A stretch of 64,000 nt of DNA from Xanthomonas maliensis (GTDB taxonomy: Bacteria; Pseudomonadota; Gammaproteobacteria; Xanthomonadales; Xanthomonadaceae): assembly GCF_009192945.1 (NCBI RefSeq), contig NZ_NSET01000006.1, positions 1-64,000 on the forward strand. The letters run 5' to 3'. This document shows, piece by piece, positions 11,601 through 18,392 of this stretch (position 1 is its first letter; the number at the start of each line of letters is the position of its first letter). The notes under the pieces are model-generated. The model saw only the letters and a list, made by a program, of their open reading frames with translations. It did no database searches and was not told the DNA's origin. The translations under genes and the position numbers were made by a program.

Positions 11601-14600
11601 GCCATCGCTGCAGGCCAATGCCCGCAATCCGCTGCCGATGGCGACCACCAGCCTGATCGGTGGCGACAGCACCCGCTATCGCATCGTCGCCGGTGCCGAC
11701 TTCGCCAACCTGCGTCCGGATGCCTTGCGTCGCGACAGCACCGCCGACGTGGTGATCGACGGTCATCAGCGCTACCAGGAAGCAGGCAAGCGCGATGTGC
11801 TGCTGCCAACCGTGGTACGCACCGGCACCGGCAGCATCCAGATCGCCGCCGCGCGCGACCTGCGCCTGGCCGATGCCGATGCCCCGGCCAGCATCTATAC
11901 CGCTGGACGACCGGCCGCCGACAGCGAGATCGGCACCGATACCCGCGTGCTGCGCAACGAAGACGCCGATGGCAATGGCGGCGTGATCAATCGCAGCGCC
12001 GACCAGGTGATCGGCGCGCAGGCCAATGCGGAGGCGGCCGGCGATCTGCTGCTGCAGGCCGGTCGCGACATCGTCGGCAACCGCCAGGTGTTCGATCGCG
12101 ATGGCAGCCGCACCGGCCTGGTCGGCAACTATGTCGGCCAATACTGGTGGCCTTGGTTGCAGCTCGGCAATCCGGTCGGCGCCGATGGCAGCACCCCGCG
12201 TGCCGGGGTGATCAACTATGCAGGCTTCGCCCAGGGCATCCTCAGCAGCGGCGGCGATGTCGCGGTGCAGGCCGGACGCGATGTTCGCGAGTTGTCGGTG
12301 TCGTTGCCGACCAGCTACCAGCTCGATGGCAATGGCCGTCGCACCTATGGCGGCGGTGACCTGGACCTGGAGGCCGGTCGCGACGTGCTGGGCGGCGATT
12401 ACTTCGTCGCACTGGGGCAAGGCCGCCTGCAAGCGGGCGGCAGTCTCGGCAGTGCCTTCTCGCTGTCGGCGCAAGGCTATGCGGGCACCGGTCCGCGCAG
12501 CGTGCAAAGCGGCATCGATCCGATCCTGGCCTTGCAGGACGGCCAATGGTCGGTGCACGCAGGCAGCGGCGCAGCGATCGGCGCCATCCTCAATCCCAGC
12601 TACCTGGTCGCCTCCGGCAATGCCGCGCCGACACTGGACAACGCACGCGCGACCATCGACTACGGCGATGCGTCGGCAGTGGCGATCGAAAGTCTGAACG
12701 GCGACGTCCGCCTGGGCACCCTCAAACTGCCGGGTTTGTTGTTCGCCAATGGCCAGCGCGAACGCAACGCGCTGGGAGAGGATGCGGTGATTCTCAGCGC
12801 CAGCGCCTACGACAGCGTGCTGCCGGCGCAGCTGCAGGCGATCGCGCACGGAGGCACGGTGCAGATCGAGAACAGCGCACGCCTGTACCCGTCCGCGCAG
12901 GGGCAACTGGAACTGATGGCGCAAGACGACGTACGGCTATTCGACGACACCTTGGTCGGCAACAAGCGCAAGTTCCAGTTGGCGATGCTCGATCAGGCCG
13001 GCGCCTATGCCGGCGACGACGGCCTGCCGGCTGCCGATGACCACCTCGACCTGCATCGCGACGATCCACAACCGGTGCGTATCTACGCCCGCCAGGGCGA
13101 TCTGATCGGCGGCTACGCCACGACCGGCTTCATGGTCAATCCGCTGACGCTGGACTTGCCAAAAGCGGTCGATATCCGCGCAGGCGGCGACATCGTCAAT
13201 CTGGACCTGCGCGCGCAGCATGACCGATCGTCCGATCTCAGCCGCGTGCAGGCCGGACGCGATCTGTACTACACCCCCATCCAGGGCGGACCGCGCAGCG
13301 ACATCACCGAGACGGTACGCTGGGGTTGGCTGGACCTGGCCGGCCCCGGCACCTTCGTGGTGGAAGCCGGACGCAACCTTGGCCCGTTGACCTCTGCCAA
13401 CGAAGCGCTCGCCAGCGGACTGTTGAACGACCGCAATGCCGGTGGCATCCGCACCAGCGGCAATCGCCGCAACAGCGCGCTGCCCACGGTCGGCGCCGAT
13501 CTGGTCGTGCGTTATGGCGTGGCCAATGGCGAGGATGCCGATGCGCTGGCGGCGCTGTACCTGGATCCCTCCAGCCCGCAGAGCACGGCGACCTATCGCC
13601 AATGGTTGCTCGACTTCATCGCCCTGCACGATCCGCGCACCGGCACAACGATCATGCCTGCTGCGATGTCCACCACGCAGCCCTCCATGGAGGCGACCAC
13701 GCCGACCGATGCCTGGCAGCTGTTCGCGCAATTGCCGGCCGACACCCGCAAACTGCTGGCCGAGCGCGTCTTCCTGGACGTCCTCAAGCAAGTCGGCGAA
13801 GGCTACGCCGACCCGGCCAGCGCCGACTTCCAGAAATACGCACGCGGCTATGCCGCCATCCAGGCGATGTTCCCGGCCGAACGCGGCTATACCCGCAATA
13901 ACCTGGAGGGCGGCGCCAATGGCGCTGCAACCCGTGCCAGCACCGGCAGTTTGGACATGCGTGGCTCGACGCTGCAGACCGAGCGTGGTGGCGATCTGCG
14001 CATCCTCGGCCCGGGCGGCGATCTGCAGGCCGGTAGCACGCTGGCGCCGCCCAGCGTCGTCGACACGCAAGGCAGCGTGCTGATCGGCCCGGCGCAGCAA
14101 GGCATCCTGGCGGTTGGCCATGGCGATATCGGCATCTTCACCGATGCCAGCGTCCTGCTGGCCCAGAGCCGCATCTTCACCCAACGCGGCGGCGACCTGA
14201 CGATCTGGAGTTCCAACGGCGACATCAACGCCGGCAAGGGCAGCAAGACCAGCGCCGAACGTGCACGTGCTCGCTATCTCTGCGACAACGACCAGTTCTG
14301 CATGTTCGACGCCAGCGGCCAGGTCAGCGGTGCCGGCATCGCAACCTTGCAGCTGACCGCGGACGATCCGCGCGGCAGTGCGGTCCTGGTCGCTCCACGC
14401 GGCACCGTGGATGCCGGTGATGCCGGTATCCGGGTCGCTGGCAACCTGGTGGTGGCTTCGCAATTCATCGCCAACGCCGACAACATCCAGGTCAAGGGCG
14501 ACAGCGTGGGCATTGGCACCGCGCGTAGCGTGAATACCGCTGCGCTCAGCAGCGCCTCCACAGCCGCTGCGGCTGTGGCCGGTGCCGCCGACGACCTGTC

Positions 14601-14706
14601 CAAGCGACCGCCCTCGGTTACCGACACGCCATCGGTGATCACCGTGCAGGTCCTCGGCTTCGGCGAATGCGTCGACAACGATCCACGTTGCCGGCCGAGT
14701 CCGTGA
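2641..14706 (+). CDS. giant filamentous-haemagglutinin-family exoprotein with TPS domain
   Basis: 4021 residues, one of the largest proteins a Xanthomonas-type genome encodes. The ATG at 2641 begins an Arg-rich signal peptide (about 30 residues, ending ASAQ). After an Ala/Gln-rich helical segment (about 35-105) comes a haemagglutinin/TPS secretion domain (about 110-360) with NWENFNVGSKTQ near 161 and NRNGVLFGG near 219, the counterpart of the NPNG motif of two-partner-secreted proteins. The rest is beta-helix-like sequence with many GG-x-hydrophobic turns (GGSI, LDVSG, GARL). The C-terminal third resembles the DUF3739 haemagglutinin-family region; this is from memory. The only four Cys are C3881, C3887, C4010 and C4017. 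No TpsB/Omp85 gene is seen; the neighbouring porin is the only visible barrel. Its likely role is a surface-exposed or secreted adhesin or biofilm protein. No C-terminal toxin domain was recognised. Confidence 0.85.
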   Translation: MTRTSRPRPLRVLLLSAAIAAALAEQASAQSSAFVRRGADPSTQAAQAVQQQGAQAAAAGQLAQKSLQAFQRAAQLRQALDASQAAARAAAQAAQASAIPDGLAQGGLQLPDNLQVDPGAIAPTDPRLGQRNVWLGARAPTQQTNNGTTQVTITQTQKKAILNWENFNVGSKTQLRFDQSAGGDAAAQWIALNRVNDPSTAPSRILGSIQAPGQVYLLNRNGVLFGGSSQVNVHSLLVSSLDLFDPNRALSDQTFLSRGLFGTTGQSGVVLTGQDAAASGAMPGDITVESGARLSSGSQGYTLIAAPNVRNAGTIAAQDGQALLAAGLGLRQSQELQGLLNPAAGTAAPLGFSGFSSPINSDLSRIGHLDNSGIVTSIRGNVTLAGSSLQQRGLVTATTGISQPGSVMLLAIGQDNATGDGSLFDYRGGALSLAPGAVTAILPEHDGQTTVSSAAADRSFVGPKMVLAGAQVQLAGQSLTFVPGGSLNLYGLAAENTPGQLRGRQALTNRVMIDSGAQLAVSGIANVQQTMQDNLVTIPRVGQNELADAPLQRDGTLFRQSLQFDRRVSGVDSQGRPWVGSPLLNAQGYVDQVPRTIDQMLLDGGSITIAARDVVIAPGAQLDLDGGYVHTQGGMVETPRLLGADGRLYDLASADPEQRYLGIAGSQTVNHARWGVSEQFGNPLLGSRRYYESDYLQGGNGGTLTIELARTTGQPGLALLGGSVSAQALSGRYQRADGSMAQGGALRIDSDSNTYAATIGSAAFVEARDARSWQILDSTLDWPQGLALTTAASDVSGSAGGAQQRDNPLFWSQLSTRMINGSGLQQLAIGNAPTIALDAGARLQVADGGSVSLQAQRVELDGAITARAGSIAVQSAGGLVNPQDPRANAAPLSVRGDLLVGTGARLDVSGRWVNDDRRLTLDPAGKAFIDGGSIALDGLQARLTDSLSGVTRDLSASVQVASGAVLDASSGGYVAQDGSLTLRDGRPLGHGGDIALRTYVRAGNDGIPTPADATDLPVADNAGRLQFDPASLHADNFAGGGTLRLQAFGVQIGAATASDPRVLQLAPDFFDGRSFGSYDLAAYRDASIAAGAQVRVRQRNLIPDQQALRSAPSDSAVVAGASQAGGNGYATLATLDPFYRPTTDFALRGGEFLAWSGANPNLSIASGRTALETGAQLLLDPGANVRVGGRGQVDVLGSIQSQGGRIAISGDSSADSGLSAPSGGASGVAYALPGKSVWLGADSRLDVSGIALLDPQAALRPSARGLVQPRSGRVLDGGQIILSNDSGAVVVAAGAQLDLRGSAAVLDLPSGNGAIGASDTLQAQTVGSAGGQLDLAANTGLFFEGAIRAAGGTGQDRGGTLSLLPLNLVDGPTTVLPGPSGIILTQHDSRLPASAQLGLPLPSAGATPAPLYFAVDRLDGSGIDTLRVGDQTGGEHAMVPIGFAGDVTLSLSRALQLNAPSYALLRADAQDFSRLADGSQVSLSAAYVGLNGWRQPSRDATVLPQPRSGSGTTLDVQAQQLDIGGQLALDGVSQAVLSSTGAVRLHTPTDYAYQLDANGVASARAGELLTAGDLTLRAAQIYPASGETFLVRALGVADASGTRADTTIHIQAQGALPAVPLSAGGTLALDATTIVQEGRLRAPGGQVLLGASGDPQDPASAVFGARALTPTRTLQLGAGSLTSVSLEGAVLPYGTTVDGSQWRYDFSPTGSSAALTAPPRKQILLQADAIALDAGAQVNVSGGGDLQASEWVPGTGGSRDVLSSNNTSYATGVATQVPLYPDGRTVYAIVPGAQPLVAATDAAFERSEGAPALGSAVALSGVPGLPDGTYTLLPAKYATLPGAYRVVARSGSSDATSAQNLIAPDGTAVVAGRLVDTLSGTGNARTQWFDVQSAASWGLYSEYTSSRANSFFAKQAASAGQVAPALPRDGGQLILAAGERLALGATLTTGADGGNAAQVDIAAKALQVLGNNQSAASGYLGVSAADLTTLNAGSLLLGGIRTQTTDGTRVQVTAQDVRVSNDANAPLRAAELLLVADGAGGNGVHVDAGSVLQASGGNGTAATSTLLLGTPTSSDGDAALVRLSSLGAATLQRTQSGDAARPRAMLQIGDAAVLDGAAALTLDSTGDSAIAAGALLRAERIDASAGHVRLDPNALGSDADGLVLGPASLGQFAQAKQVTVRSYGDMDLAAGLDLRVGTALTLSAQRFVGEGGDVGLSADRLTLSNLGGSDAAPADDAVISGGTLRLQGRELVFAGGDKQLLGFGALLADASQTLSVQDRGQFDAGVASVRLRAPLLRADAGADQTLRTSGAMQLQRTDGNVDSAQPLGGRIGLEGGSIDSTALIRANSGAIALRSSNGALLLHDGASLDTSGIADRFFDTLRTTPGGSISLTALGGDVRLDGSSRVDVGASGSADAGRLAVSAVQGGVSLAGTLAGHAAQGRGGRFTLDAGTPIALDPLAAQLAKGGFDGAIDVHARSGNLVLSAGQTLRADSVSLTADGGTAAARDADNGNLRIDGSIDASGSQGGTIGLWARHTLAVNGTLLARASTADRRGGSIQLGTSGTGDGTLNADYGYQNVQADAAGTIAIGPNAVLDVSGGSAGGLSGGEVQLRMPLLSDGEVNLTVAAGASIRGAREVGLEAYAVWSTTDASVDPSKHFDGIVDPAGWYDAQGNLLVGSWADLSGNAIASAPTTPAQIADYLSRYVFTPDSANAAHRQFYGYADDTAGTPGTLMGFVQNPGFRFEGRLANVPNLRARPGIELRNPDPGINGGEIRVLSNWNLGSGANRNQLDFRYQGTAPTLSLRAQAGVMIKASLSDGFYQLSNPFGGGGPQANYPSAQAGYQAVLTFGQDQFVSLDGLIPAPPANPGGDQEEALQYYGQYLQLLDMLQKPQAELPGFPPANTLLGGFILNYAPESGFPVQDYPGQPSAPAGPTSPADYAQYLHNYERYLLDLSAFYNALGEFALPTLTLPSLPVIGPLLPAATQNTPSLQANARNPLPMATTSLIGGDSTRYRIVAGADFANLRPDALRRDSTADVVIDGHQRYQEAGKRDVLLPTVVRTGTGSIQIAAARDLRLADADAPASIYTAGRPAADSEIGTDTRVLRNEDADGNGGVINRSADQVIGAQANAEAAGDLLLQAGRDIVGNRQVFDRDGSRTGLVGNYVGQYWWPWLQLGNPVGADGSTPRAGVINYAGFAQGILSSGGDVAVQAGRDVRELSVSLPTSYQLDGNGRRTYGGGDLDLEAGRDVLGGDYFVALGQGRLQAGGSLGSAFSLSAQGYAGTGPRSVQSGIDPILALQDGQWSVHAGSGAAIGAILNPSYLVASGNAAPTLDNARATIDYGDASAVAIESLNGDVRLGTLKLPGLLFANGQRERNALGEDAVILSASAYDSVLPAQLQAIAHGGTVQIENSARLYPSAQGQLELMAQDDVRLFDDTLVGNKRKFQLAMLDQAGAYAGDDGLPAADDHLDLHRDDPQPVRIYARQGDLIGGYATTGFMVNPLTLDLPKAVDIRAGGDIVNLDLRAQHDRSSDLSRVQAGRDLYYTPIQGGPRSDITETVRWGWLDLAGPGTFVVEAGRNLGPLTSANEALASGLLNDRNAGGIRTSGNRRNSALPTVGADLVVRYGVANGEDADALAALYLDPSSPQSTATYRQWLLDFIALHDPRTGTTIMPAAMSTTQPSMEATTPTDAWQLFAQLPADTRKLLAERVFLDVLKQVGEGYADPASADFQKYARGYAAIQAMFPAERGYTRNNLEGGANGAATRASTGSLDMRGSTLQTERGGDLRILGPGGDLQAGSTLAPPSVVDTQGSVLIGPAQQGILAVGHGDIGIFTDASVLLAQSRIFTQRGGDLTIWSSNGDINAGKGSKTSAERARARYLCDNDQFCMFDASGQVSGAGIATLQLTADDPRGSAVLVAPRGTVDAGDAGIRVAGNLVVASQFIANADNIQVKGDSVGIGTARSVNTAALSSASTAAAAVAGAADDLSKRPPSVTDTPSVITVQVLGFGECVDNDPRCRPSP

Positions 14707-14768
14707 CAGCGCTGCGCTCGTGCCCGTCATCGTGCTGGCACGTAGCGCTGCATTGCAGCCGCAATTTT
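14705..14768 (+). terminator. possible terminator after the giant exoprotein gene
   Basis: Just after the stop codon a GC-rich region can fold (CAGCGCT at about 14708 with AGCGCTG at about 14744), followed by a short ATTGC/GCAAT hairpin at 14752-14765 and four T. Stems are imperfect or short, so this is only a weak terminator candidate. Confidence 0.3.
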
Positions 14769-14853
14769 GACAACTTGCGGAAAAACGTGAGTTTCCGCAC
14801 CCGCAAAGCCGCAATCGATCGCAGTTGGTGCAGGTAAGAAAACCGAATTGGTG

Positions 14854-14871
14854 CTGTCGCACCACGATCAT
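14854..14871 (+). promoter_or_regulatory. possible Pho box upstream of the PstS-like gene
   Basis: Two direct heptamers 11 nt apart, CTGTCGC and CGATCAT, each match 5 of 7 positions of the PhoB half-site CTGTCAT. They lie about 100 nt upstream of the GTG start of a phosphate-binding-protein-like gene. Spacing and context fit a Pho box, but the match is degenerate and could be chance. Confidence 0.3.
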
Positions 14872-14970
14872 GCACAGCGCGCACGCTGCAACGGCGATGA
14901 AGTCCCATCGCATGCCATTCGCACGGATCCCCCGATCCGACCCGCTGTTTTCCAATGAAGGAGAAAAGCA

Positions 14971-16308
14971 GTGCGTACTTTCGTCAATGCTCCCGCTTCG
15001 CTCACCGCCGCCCTCGCCATCGCGCTGAGCGCGCTGGCCACCCCCGCTTTCGCCGCGGAAACCCTCTACGGTGGTGGCGCCACCTTCCCCGCTCAGCCCT
15101 ATGTCGGCAACGGCTATCTGAGCAGCAGCCCGAACGCACGTCTGTCCACCAATGCAGGCAATACCTCCGGCACCGCCAGCACCGCCGGCATCAGCGCCGG
15201 CTCGGTGTTCGCCGCGTTCAGTGCCGGCAGCAATGCCAACAAGGTGTCCTACTGCCAGACCGGCAGCGGCTTCGGCAAGAACACCCTTGCCGGCAGCACC
15301 GCCGCCAACCAGGCCTGTAACGATTTCAGCACGTCCCCCGCCGGTCTGAGCGCCGCCGCTGCCGCTCCGGACTTCATCGGCACCGATGCGCCTTACAGCA
15401 CCACCGATTACAATGCCTTCCTCAACGGCACCAATGGCGCATCGCGCGTGGGCATCGTGCAGATCCCCACTCTCGCCGGCGCAATCGCCCTGCCGCACAG
15501 CGCAGCCACCAACCCCAGCACCGCCACCTTGGCGCTGACCACCGCCCAGGTCTGCCAGATCTACTCCGGCCAGGTCAGCGACTGGTCGCTGGTGTCCGGT
15601 AGCGGCGCGACCGGCGCGATCAAGATCGTGTACCGCACCGACGGTAGCGGCACCACCTTCGCCTTCACCAGCTATCTGGCGCGCGCGTGCAACAACACCT
15701 CCAACGTACCCTCCGGCTTCGTGTTCACCCCGAACCAGACCTTCAACTCGGCACTGCCTGGCGGCGTGAGCACCGTCTACGGCTCGCGTGCGATCGGTGC
15801 CAGCGGCAACAACGGCGTCGTGTCGGCGGTGCGTGCCAGCGGCAACAGCAATGCGGTGGGTTACGCCGATATCGGTGAAGTCGTGCTGCAGTCGGCGCGC
15901 TACGCCACTGTCGACAGCTTTGACCCGACCCAGTTCGGCAAGAACAGCGCCGGTCAGGCTACCCCGGTGGCGCTGGCGGCCGCCGCACTGCTGAGCGGCC
16001 GCGTGCTCGACGGCGCTACCGTCAACACCGTGCCGGGCAGCGGCTCGACGACCGTCAAGAATTGCACGCGTCTGGTCAATCCGACGGCCGCAATCACCAA
16101 TGCCTACCCGATCGCTGCGATCACCTACCTGGCCGGCTACACCAGCGGCAATGGCAGCGCGGCCCATGTGCAGGCAGTGAAGGATCTGTTCGGCATCTTC
16201 TACAACTCCACTACCCGTCCGGCGCTGCCGACCGGCTTCGCTTACATCGATGGCGTGGCGGCGTTCCGTCAGCAGGTGCTGAACACCGTGAGCACCTGCG
16301 TGCAGTAA
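14971..16308 (+). CDS. PstS-like phosphate-binding / substrate-binding protein
   Basis: 445 residues. The GTG start is supported by an AAGGAG ribosome-binding site 8-12 nt upstream and by an immediate signal peptide (about 29 residues, ending PAFAA). The N-terminal GGGATFPAQPY and the internal RTDGSGTTFAFTSYL are hallmark segments of the PstS phosphate-binding fold, and TDAPYS resembles the PstS SDAPL region. It is longer than transport-type PstS (about 320-345 residues) and no pstCAB genes adjoin it. A secreted or surface phosphate scavenger, or another non-transport role, is therefore possible. It lies after the exoprotein gene in the same orientation, with 264 nt between, and has its own terminator. 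Confidence 0.78.
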   Translation: MRTFVNAPASLTAALAIALSALATPAFAAETLYGGGATFPAQPYVGNGYLSSSPNARLSTNAGNTSGTASTAGISAGSVFAAFSAGSNANKVSYCQTGSGFGKNTLAGSTAANQACNDFSTSPAGLSAAAAAPDFIGTDAPYSTTDYNAFLNGTNGASRVGIVQIPTLAGAIALPHSAATNPSTATLALTTAQVCQIYSGQVSDWSLVSGSGATGAIKIVYRTDGSGTTFAFTSYLARACNNTSNVPSGFVFTPNQTFNSALPGGVSTVYGSRAIGASGNNGVVSAVRASGNSNAVGYADIGEVVLQSARYATVDSFDPTQFGKNSAGQATPVALAAAALLSGRVLDGATVNTVPGSGSTTVKNCTRLVNPTAAITNAYPIAAITYLAGYTSGNGSAAHVQAVKDLFGIFYNSTTRPALPTGFAYIDGVAAFRQQVLNTVSTCVQ

Positions 16309-16331
16309 TGTTCGCGCAATGCAGATGACAG

Positions 16332-16360
16332 ACGGCGGGCAGCAATGCCCGCCGTTTTTC
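16332..16360 (+). terminator. strong intrinsic terminator after the PstS-like gene
   Basis: Perfect 9-bp stem ACGGCGGGC / GCCCGCCGT with a 6-nt loop, followed by five T, 24 nt after the stop codon. This is a textbook rho-independent terminator. Confidence 0.9.
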
Positions 16361-16672
16361 GTTGCACAGACACGCCGATGTCATACGGGCTGCGGCGAAA
16401 ATGCCGCCATCGCGTTCGCCAACGGCGGCTGCGCGTTTGCCAGACGATGGAGGTTGGTGCAGCGCAACGACGCCACCGGGCGAGCAAGGCTTGGGCGCGC
16501 GCGCGACGCGGCCTGGCAGCCCAAGCGACCGACCATGGCCTGGCTGGCCAGCGCATTCCCATCGGTATCTGCCGTGGGAGGGCTCGCAGATGGGGAACAC
16601 CCACGGCCCCTTCACACAGCATTCCTATGCTGGCGGCGCGCTGCAGCCTTGCAGCCGATTCAGGTCACATCA
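16361..16672. other. intergenic region, nothing recognised
   Basis: This stretch lies between the terminator and the ribosome-binding site of the next small gene. Open frames here lack start sites and family resemblance. It presumably holds the promoter of the small secreted protein gene; no clear -35/-10 pair was found. Confidence 0.5.
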
Positions 16673-16684
16673 CAAGGAGATCGC

Positions 16685-16960
16685 ATGAAGACCGTGTACC
16701 GCACGTTGCTCGCTGGATGCCTGCTCGGGCTCAGCCCCCTGGCCATGGCCGAAGTCGCCAACCTGACCAACAGCGCCGAAGGCGCCAATCGCGAGGCGGG
16801 TATCACCGCCGTCAAGAAGAAATTGCAGGAAGCCTGTGAGTCGCGCAAAGGCAAGGTGAATATGGACTCGTTCGAGGTGGTGTTCGAGAAGACCAATCCC
16901 AATCCCGACGTCCCCAAGCCGTACTACGTGGACGCCAAGATCAAGTGCGATCTGCCATAA
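16685..16960 (+). CDS. small periplasmic protein of unknown function
   Basis: 91 residues. The ATG at 16685 is preceded by AAGGAGA at the right distance and begins a clear signal peptide (Lys-Thr-x-Tyr-Arg then a hydrophobic core, ending AMAEV near residue 22). The mature part is about 69 residues, with two Cys (QEACES and IKCDLP) likely to pair, many Lys, and a central FEVVFEKTNPNPDVPKP stretch. No family was recognised. It stands alone between two terminator-like hairpins, so it is probably monocistronic. Confidence 0.7.
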   Translation: MKTVYRTLLAGCLLGLSPLAMAEVANLTNSAEGANREAGITAVKKKLQEACESRKGKVNMDSFEVVFEKTNPNPDVPKPYYVDAKIKCDLP

Positions 16961-17008
16961 CGACGCCATAAGCACGCTAGTCGTCTCGTAGGTCGCAGTC
17001 CTTCGACC

Positions 17009-17031
17009 AAGGCTCCGCTCTGCGGGGCCTT
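17009..17031. terminator. hairpin terminator between convergent genes
   Basis: 10-bp stem AAGGCTCCGC / GCGGGGCCTT (one G-T pair) with a 3-nt loop, between the convergent small-protein gene and the oxidoreductase gene. The U-tracts are poor on both sides. It may serve as a bidirectional terminator. Confidence 0.55.
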
Positions 17032-17147
17032 GATCGTTTCAGCGCTCGATCGACGTCGGCCCCGCGCAGCCGGATCTTGCTGCGGCGCAATAAAGCGATG
17101 AGCTGCTCTTGCTTTCCTGTCTGTGGAGGGAATCCATCCGGCGTGCC

Positions 17148-18209
17148 TCAATCGGCTGCATGCCCCATGCGGGCAATTGCGACGTTGACGCCCAGCTGCG
17201 CGCGCGCAGTATCCAGGGTCGTCATGATCTGGACGACTTCGTCCAGTGGGTGCAGTGGCGATTCGCGGCGACCTTCGCCGATGTAGCGCGCGGCCGCGGT
17301 AGCCTGCCACGACAGTCCGTCGTAGCCATGGATGCTGGTCGGATCCACCCACTCCATCGAGGTTCCGGCAGTGCTGACAATGCGCAAGGCGCCGGGATTA
17401 TGGAAATCGTTCCCGAGATCGATACGCGCCTGGCTTCCTGCGATATAGGCGGTCGAGCTGCTGCGTCCGACGATGGAACTGATCAACGTGGATTGCGCCA
17501 GGGTTGCGTGCGACACCACCAGCGTCGAAAACGCATCCACGCCGGTGTCGGTCAGCGCGCCGACCGCAGTGATCGCCGTCGGCGCCGACAGCACCATCGA
17601 CGAGAACTGCACGGTATAGACCCCCAGATCCAGCAACGCCCCGCCACCGAGCTCTGCGCGCCGCTGGCGATGCATGGGATCGGTGGGTCCGGATTGACTG
17701 AGATCGGCAAATACATGCCGCACCTCGCCGAGCGCTCCCTGCGCCAGCAGCTTGCGGATCACCGAGGTGTGCGGCTGGTAGCGGCTCCACATCGCCTCCA
17801 TCAGGAACAGGCCACGTGCGCGTGCTTCCTGTACCAGCACGCGCGCATCGTCTGCGCAGGTGGTGATGGGCTTTTCGATCAGTACATGCTTGCCGGCGCG
17901 CAGGGCCAGCAATCCATGTGCGAGATGCGCGCTGTGCGGCGTGGCCACGTAGACGATGTCGACGTCGGGGTCTTCCACCAGCGCTGCATAGCGATCGTAG
18001 GAGCGCTCCAGTGCGAAGGTACTGGCGAATGCATCGGCGCGTTCGCGGCTGCGCGAAGCCACCGCGAACGGTCGCTGCCGGGTATTGCGGCGCAATGCCC
18101 GCACGAATGCCGACGCGATCGTTCCGGGGCCGAGAATGCCCCAGCGCAGGGACGGTTCGCCCTGCCCCTGCAGAAACAGCTCGGGCTCGGGAATGAGGAT
18201 GTTCGCCAT
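17148..18209 (-). CDS. Gfo/Idh/MocA-family NAD(P)-dependent oxidoreductase
   Basis: 353 residues. The N-terminal Rossmann fold has GILGPGTIA at residues 24-32. Further on, HVLIEKPITT carries the Glu-Lys-Pro motif of this family, followed by an alpha/beta C-terminal domain. About 20 extra residues precede the Rossmann motif. The sequence flavour (EAMWSRYQP after EKP) resembles the dihydrodiol-dehydrogenase subgroup, so the substrate is probably a sugar or related polyol. It appears monocistronic, ending towards a convergent hairpin. Substrate and pathway cannot be told from context. Confidence 0.85.
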   Translation of the reverse strand: MANILIPEPELFLQGQGEPSLRWGILGPGTIASAFVRALRRNTRQRPFAVASRSRERADAFASTFALERSYDRYAALVEDPDVDIVYVATPHSAHLAHGLLALRAGKHVLIEKPITTCADDARVLVQEARARGLFLMEAMWSRYQPHTSVIRKLLAQGALGEVRHVFADLSQSGPTDPMHRQRRAELGGGALLDLGVYTVQFSSMVLSAPTAITAVGALTDTGVDAFSTLVVSHATLAQSTLISSIVGRSSSTAYIAGSQARIDLGNDFHNPGALRIVSTAGTSMEWVDPTSIHGYDGLSWQATAAARYIGEGRRESPLHPLDEVVQIMTTLDTARAQLGVNVAIARMGHAAD

Positions 18210-18347
18210 GTGGTGACGTTCCGAGGTGATACGGCGATGCTAGCAAGGCGGCAATCGCATCGACGTGCGGCCGTAGCGACGGCATGCGACAGCATGCGAC
18301 AGCAGATCGTCGTCGCGCCGCCGATGGCTGCCTGAAGAACGTTCCAC

Positions 18348-18376
18348 CCTCCGCCGGCGCAGCCGGCCGGCGGAGG
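18348..18376 (-). terminator. GC-rich hairpin after the sorbosone-dehydrogenase-like gene
   Basis: Perfect 10-bp inverted repeat CCTCCGCCGG / CCGGCGGAGG with a 9-nt loop, 17 nt beyond the stop of the minus-strand gene. It lacks a U-tract, so it is a terminator or mRNA 3'-end stabiliser candidate. Confidence 0.45.
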
Positions 18377-18392
18377 CACGAACTTGCAACGC

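Noticed and set aside
8830-12924. 1364-codon open frame antisense to the giant exoprotein gene
   Set aside because: It is a shadow caused by GC-rich codon bias; no ribosome-binding site, no domain, and the + strand frame is clearly the gene.
12937-16167. 1076-codon minus-strand open frame spanning two + strand genes
   Set aside because: It crosses an intergenic region and two unrelated genes and has Gly/Arg/Ala composition typical of shadow frames.
18282-18301. Two copies of a 10-bp repeat GCATGCGACA
   Set aside because: Too short to distinguish from chance in GC-rich DNA.
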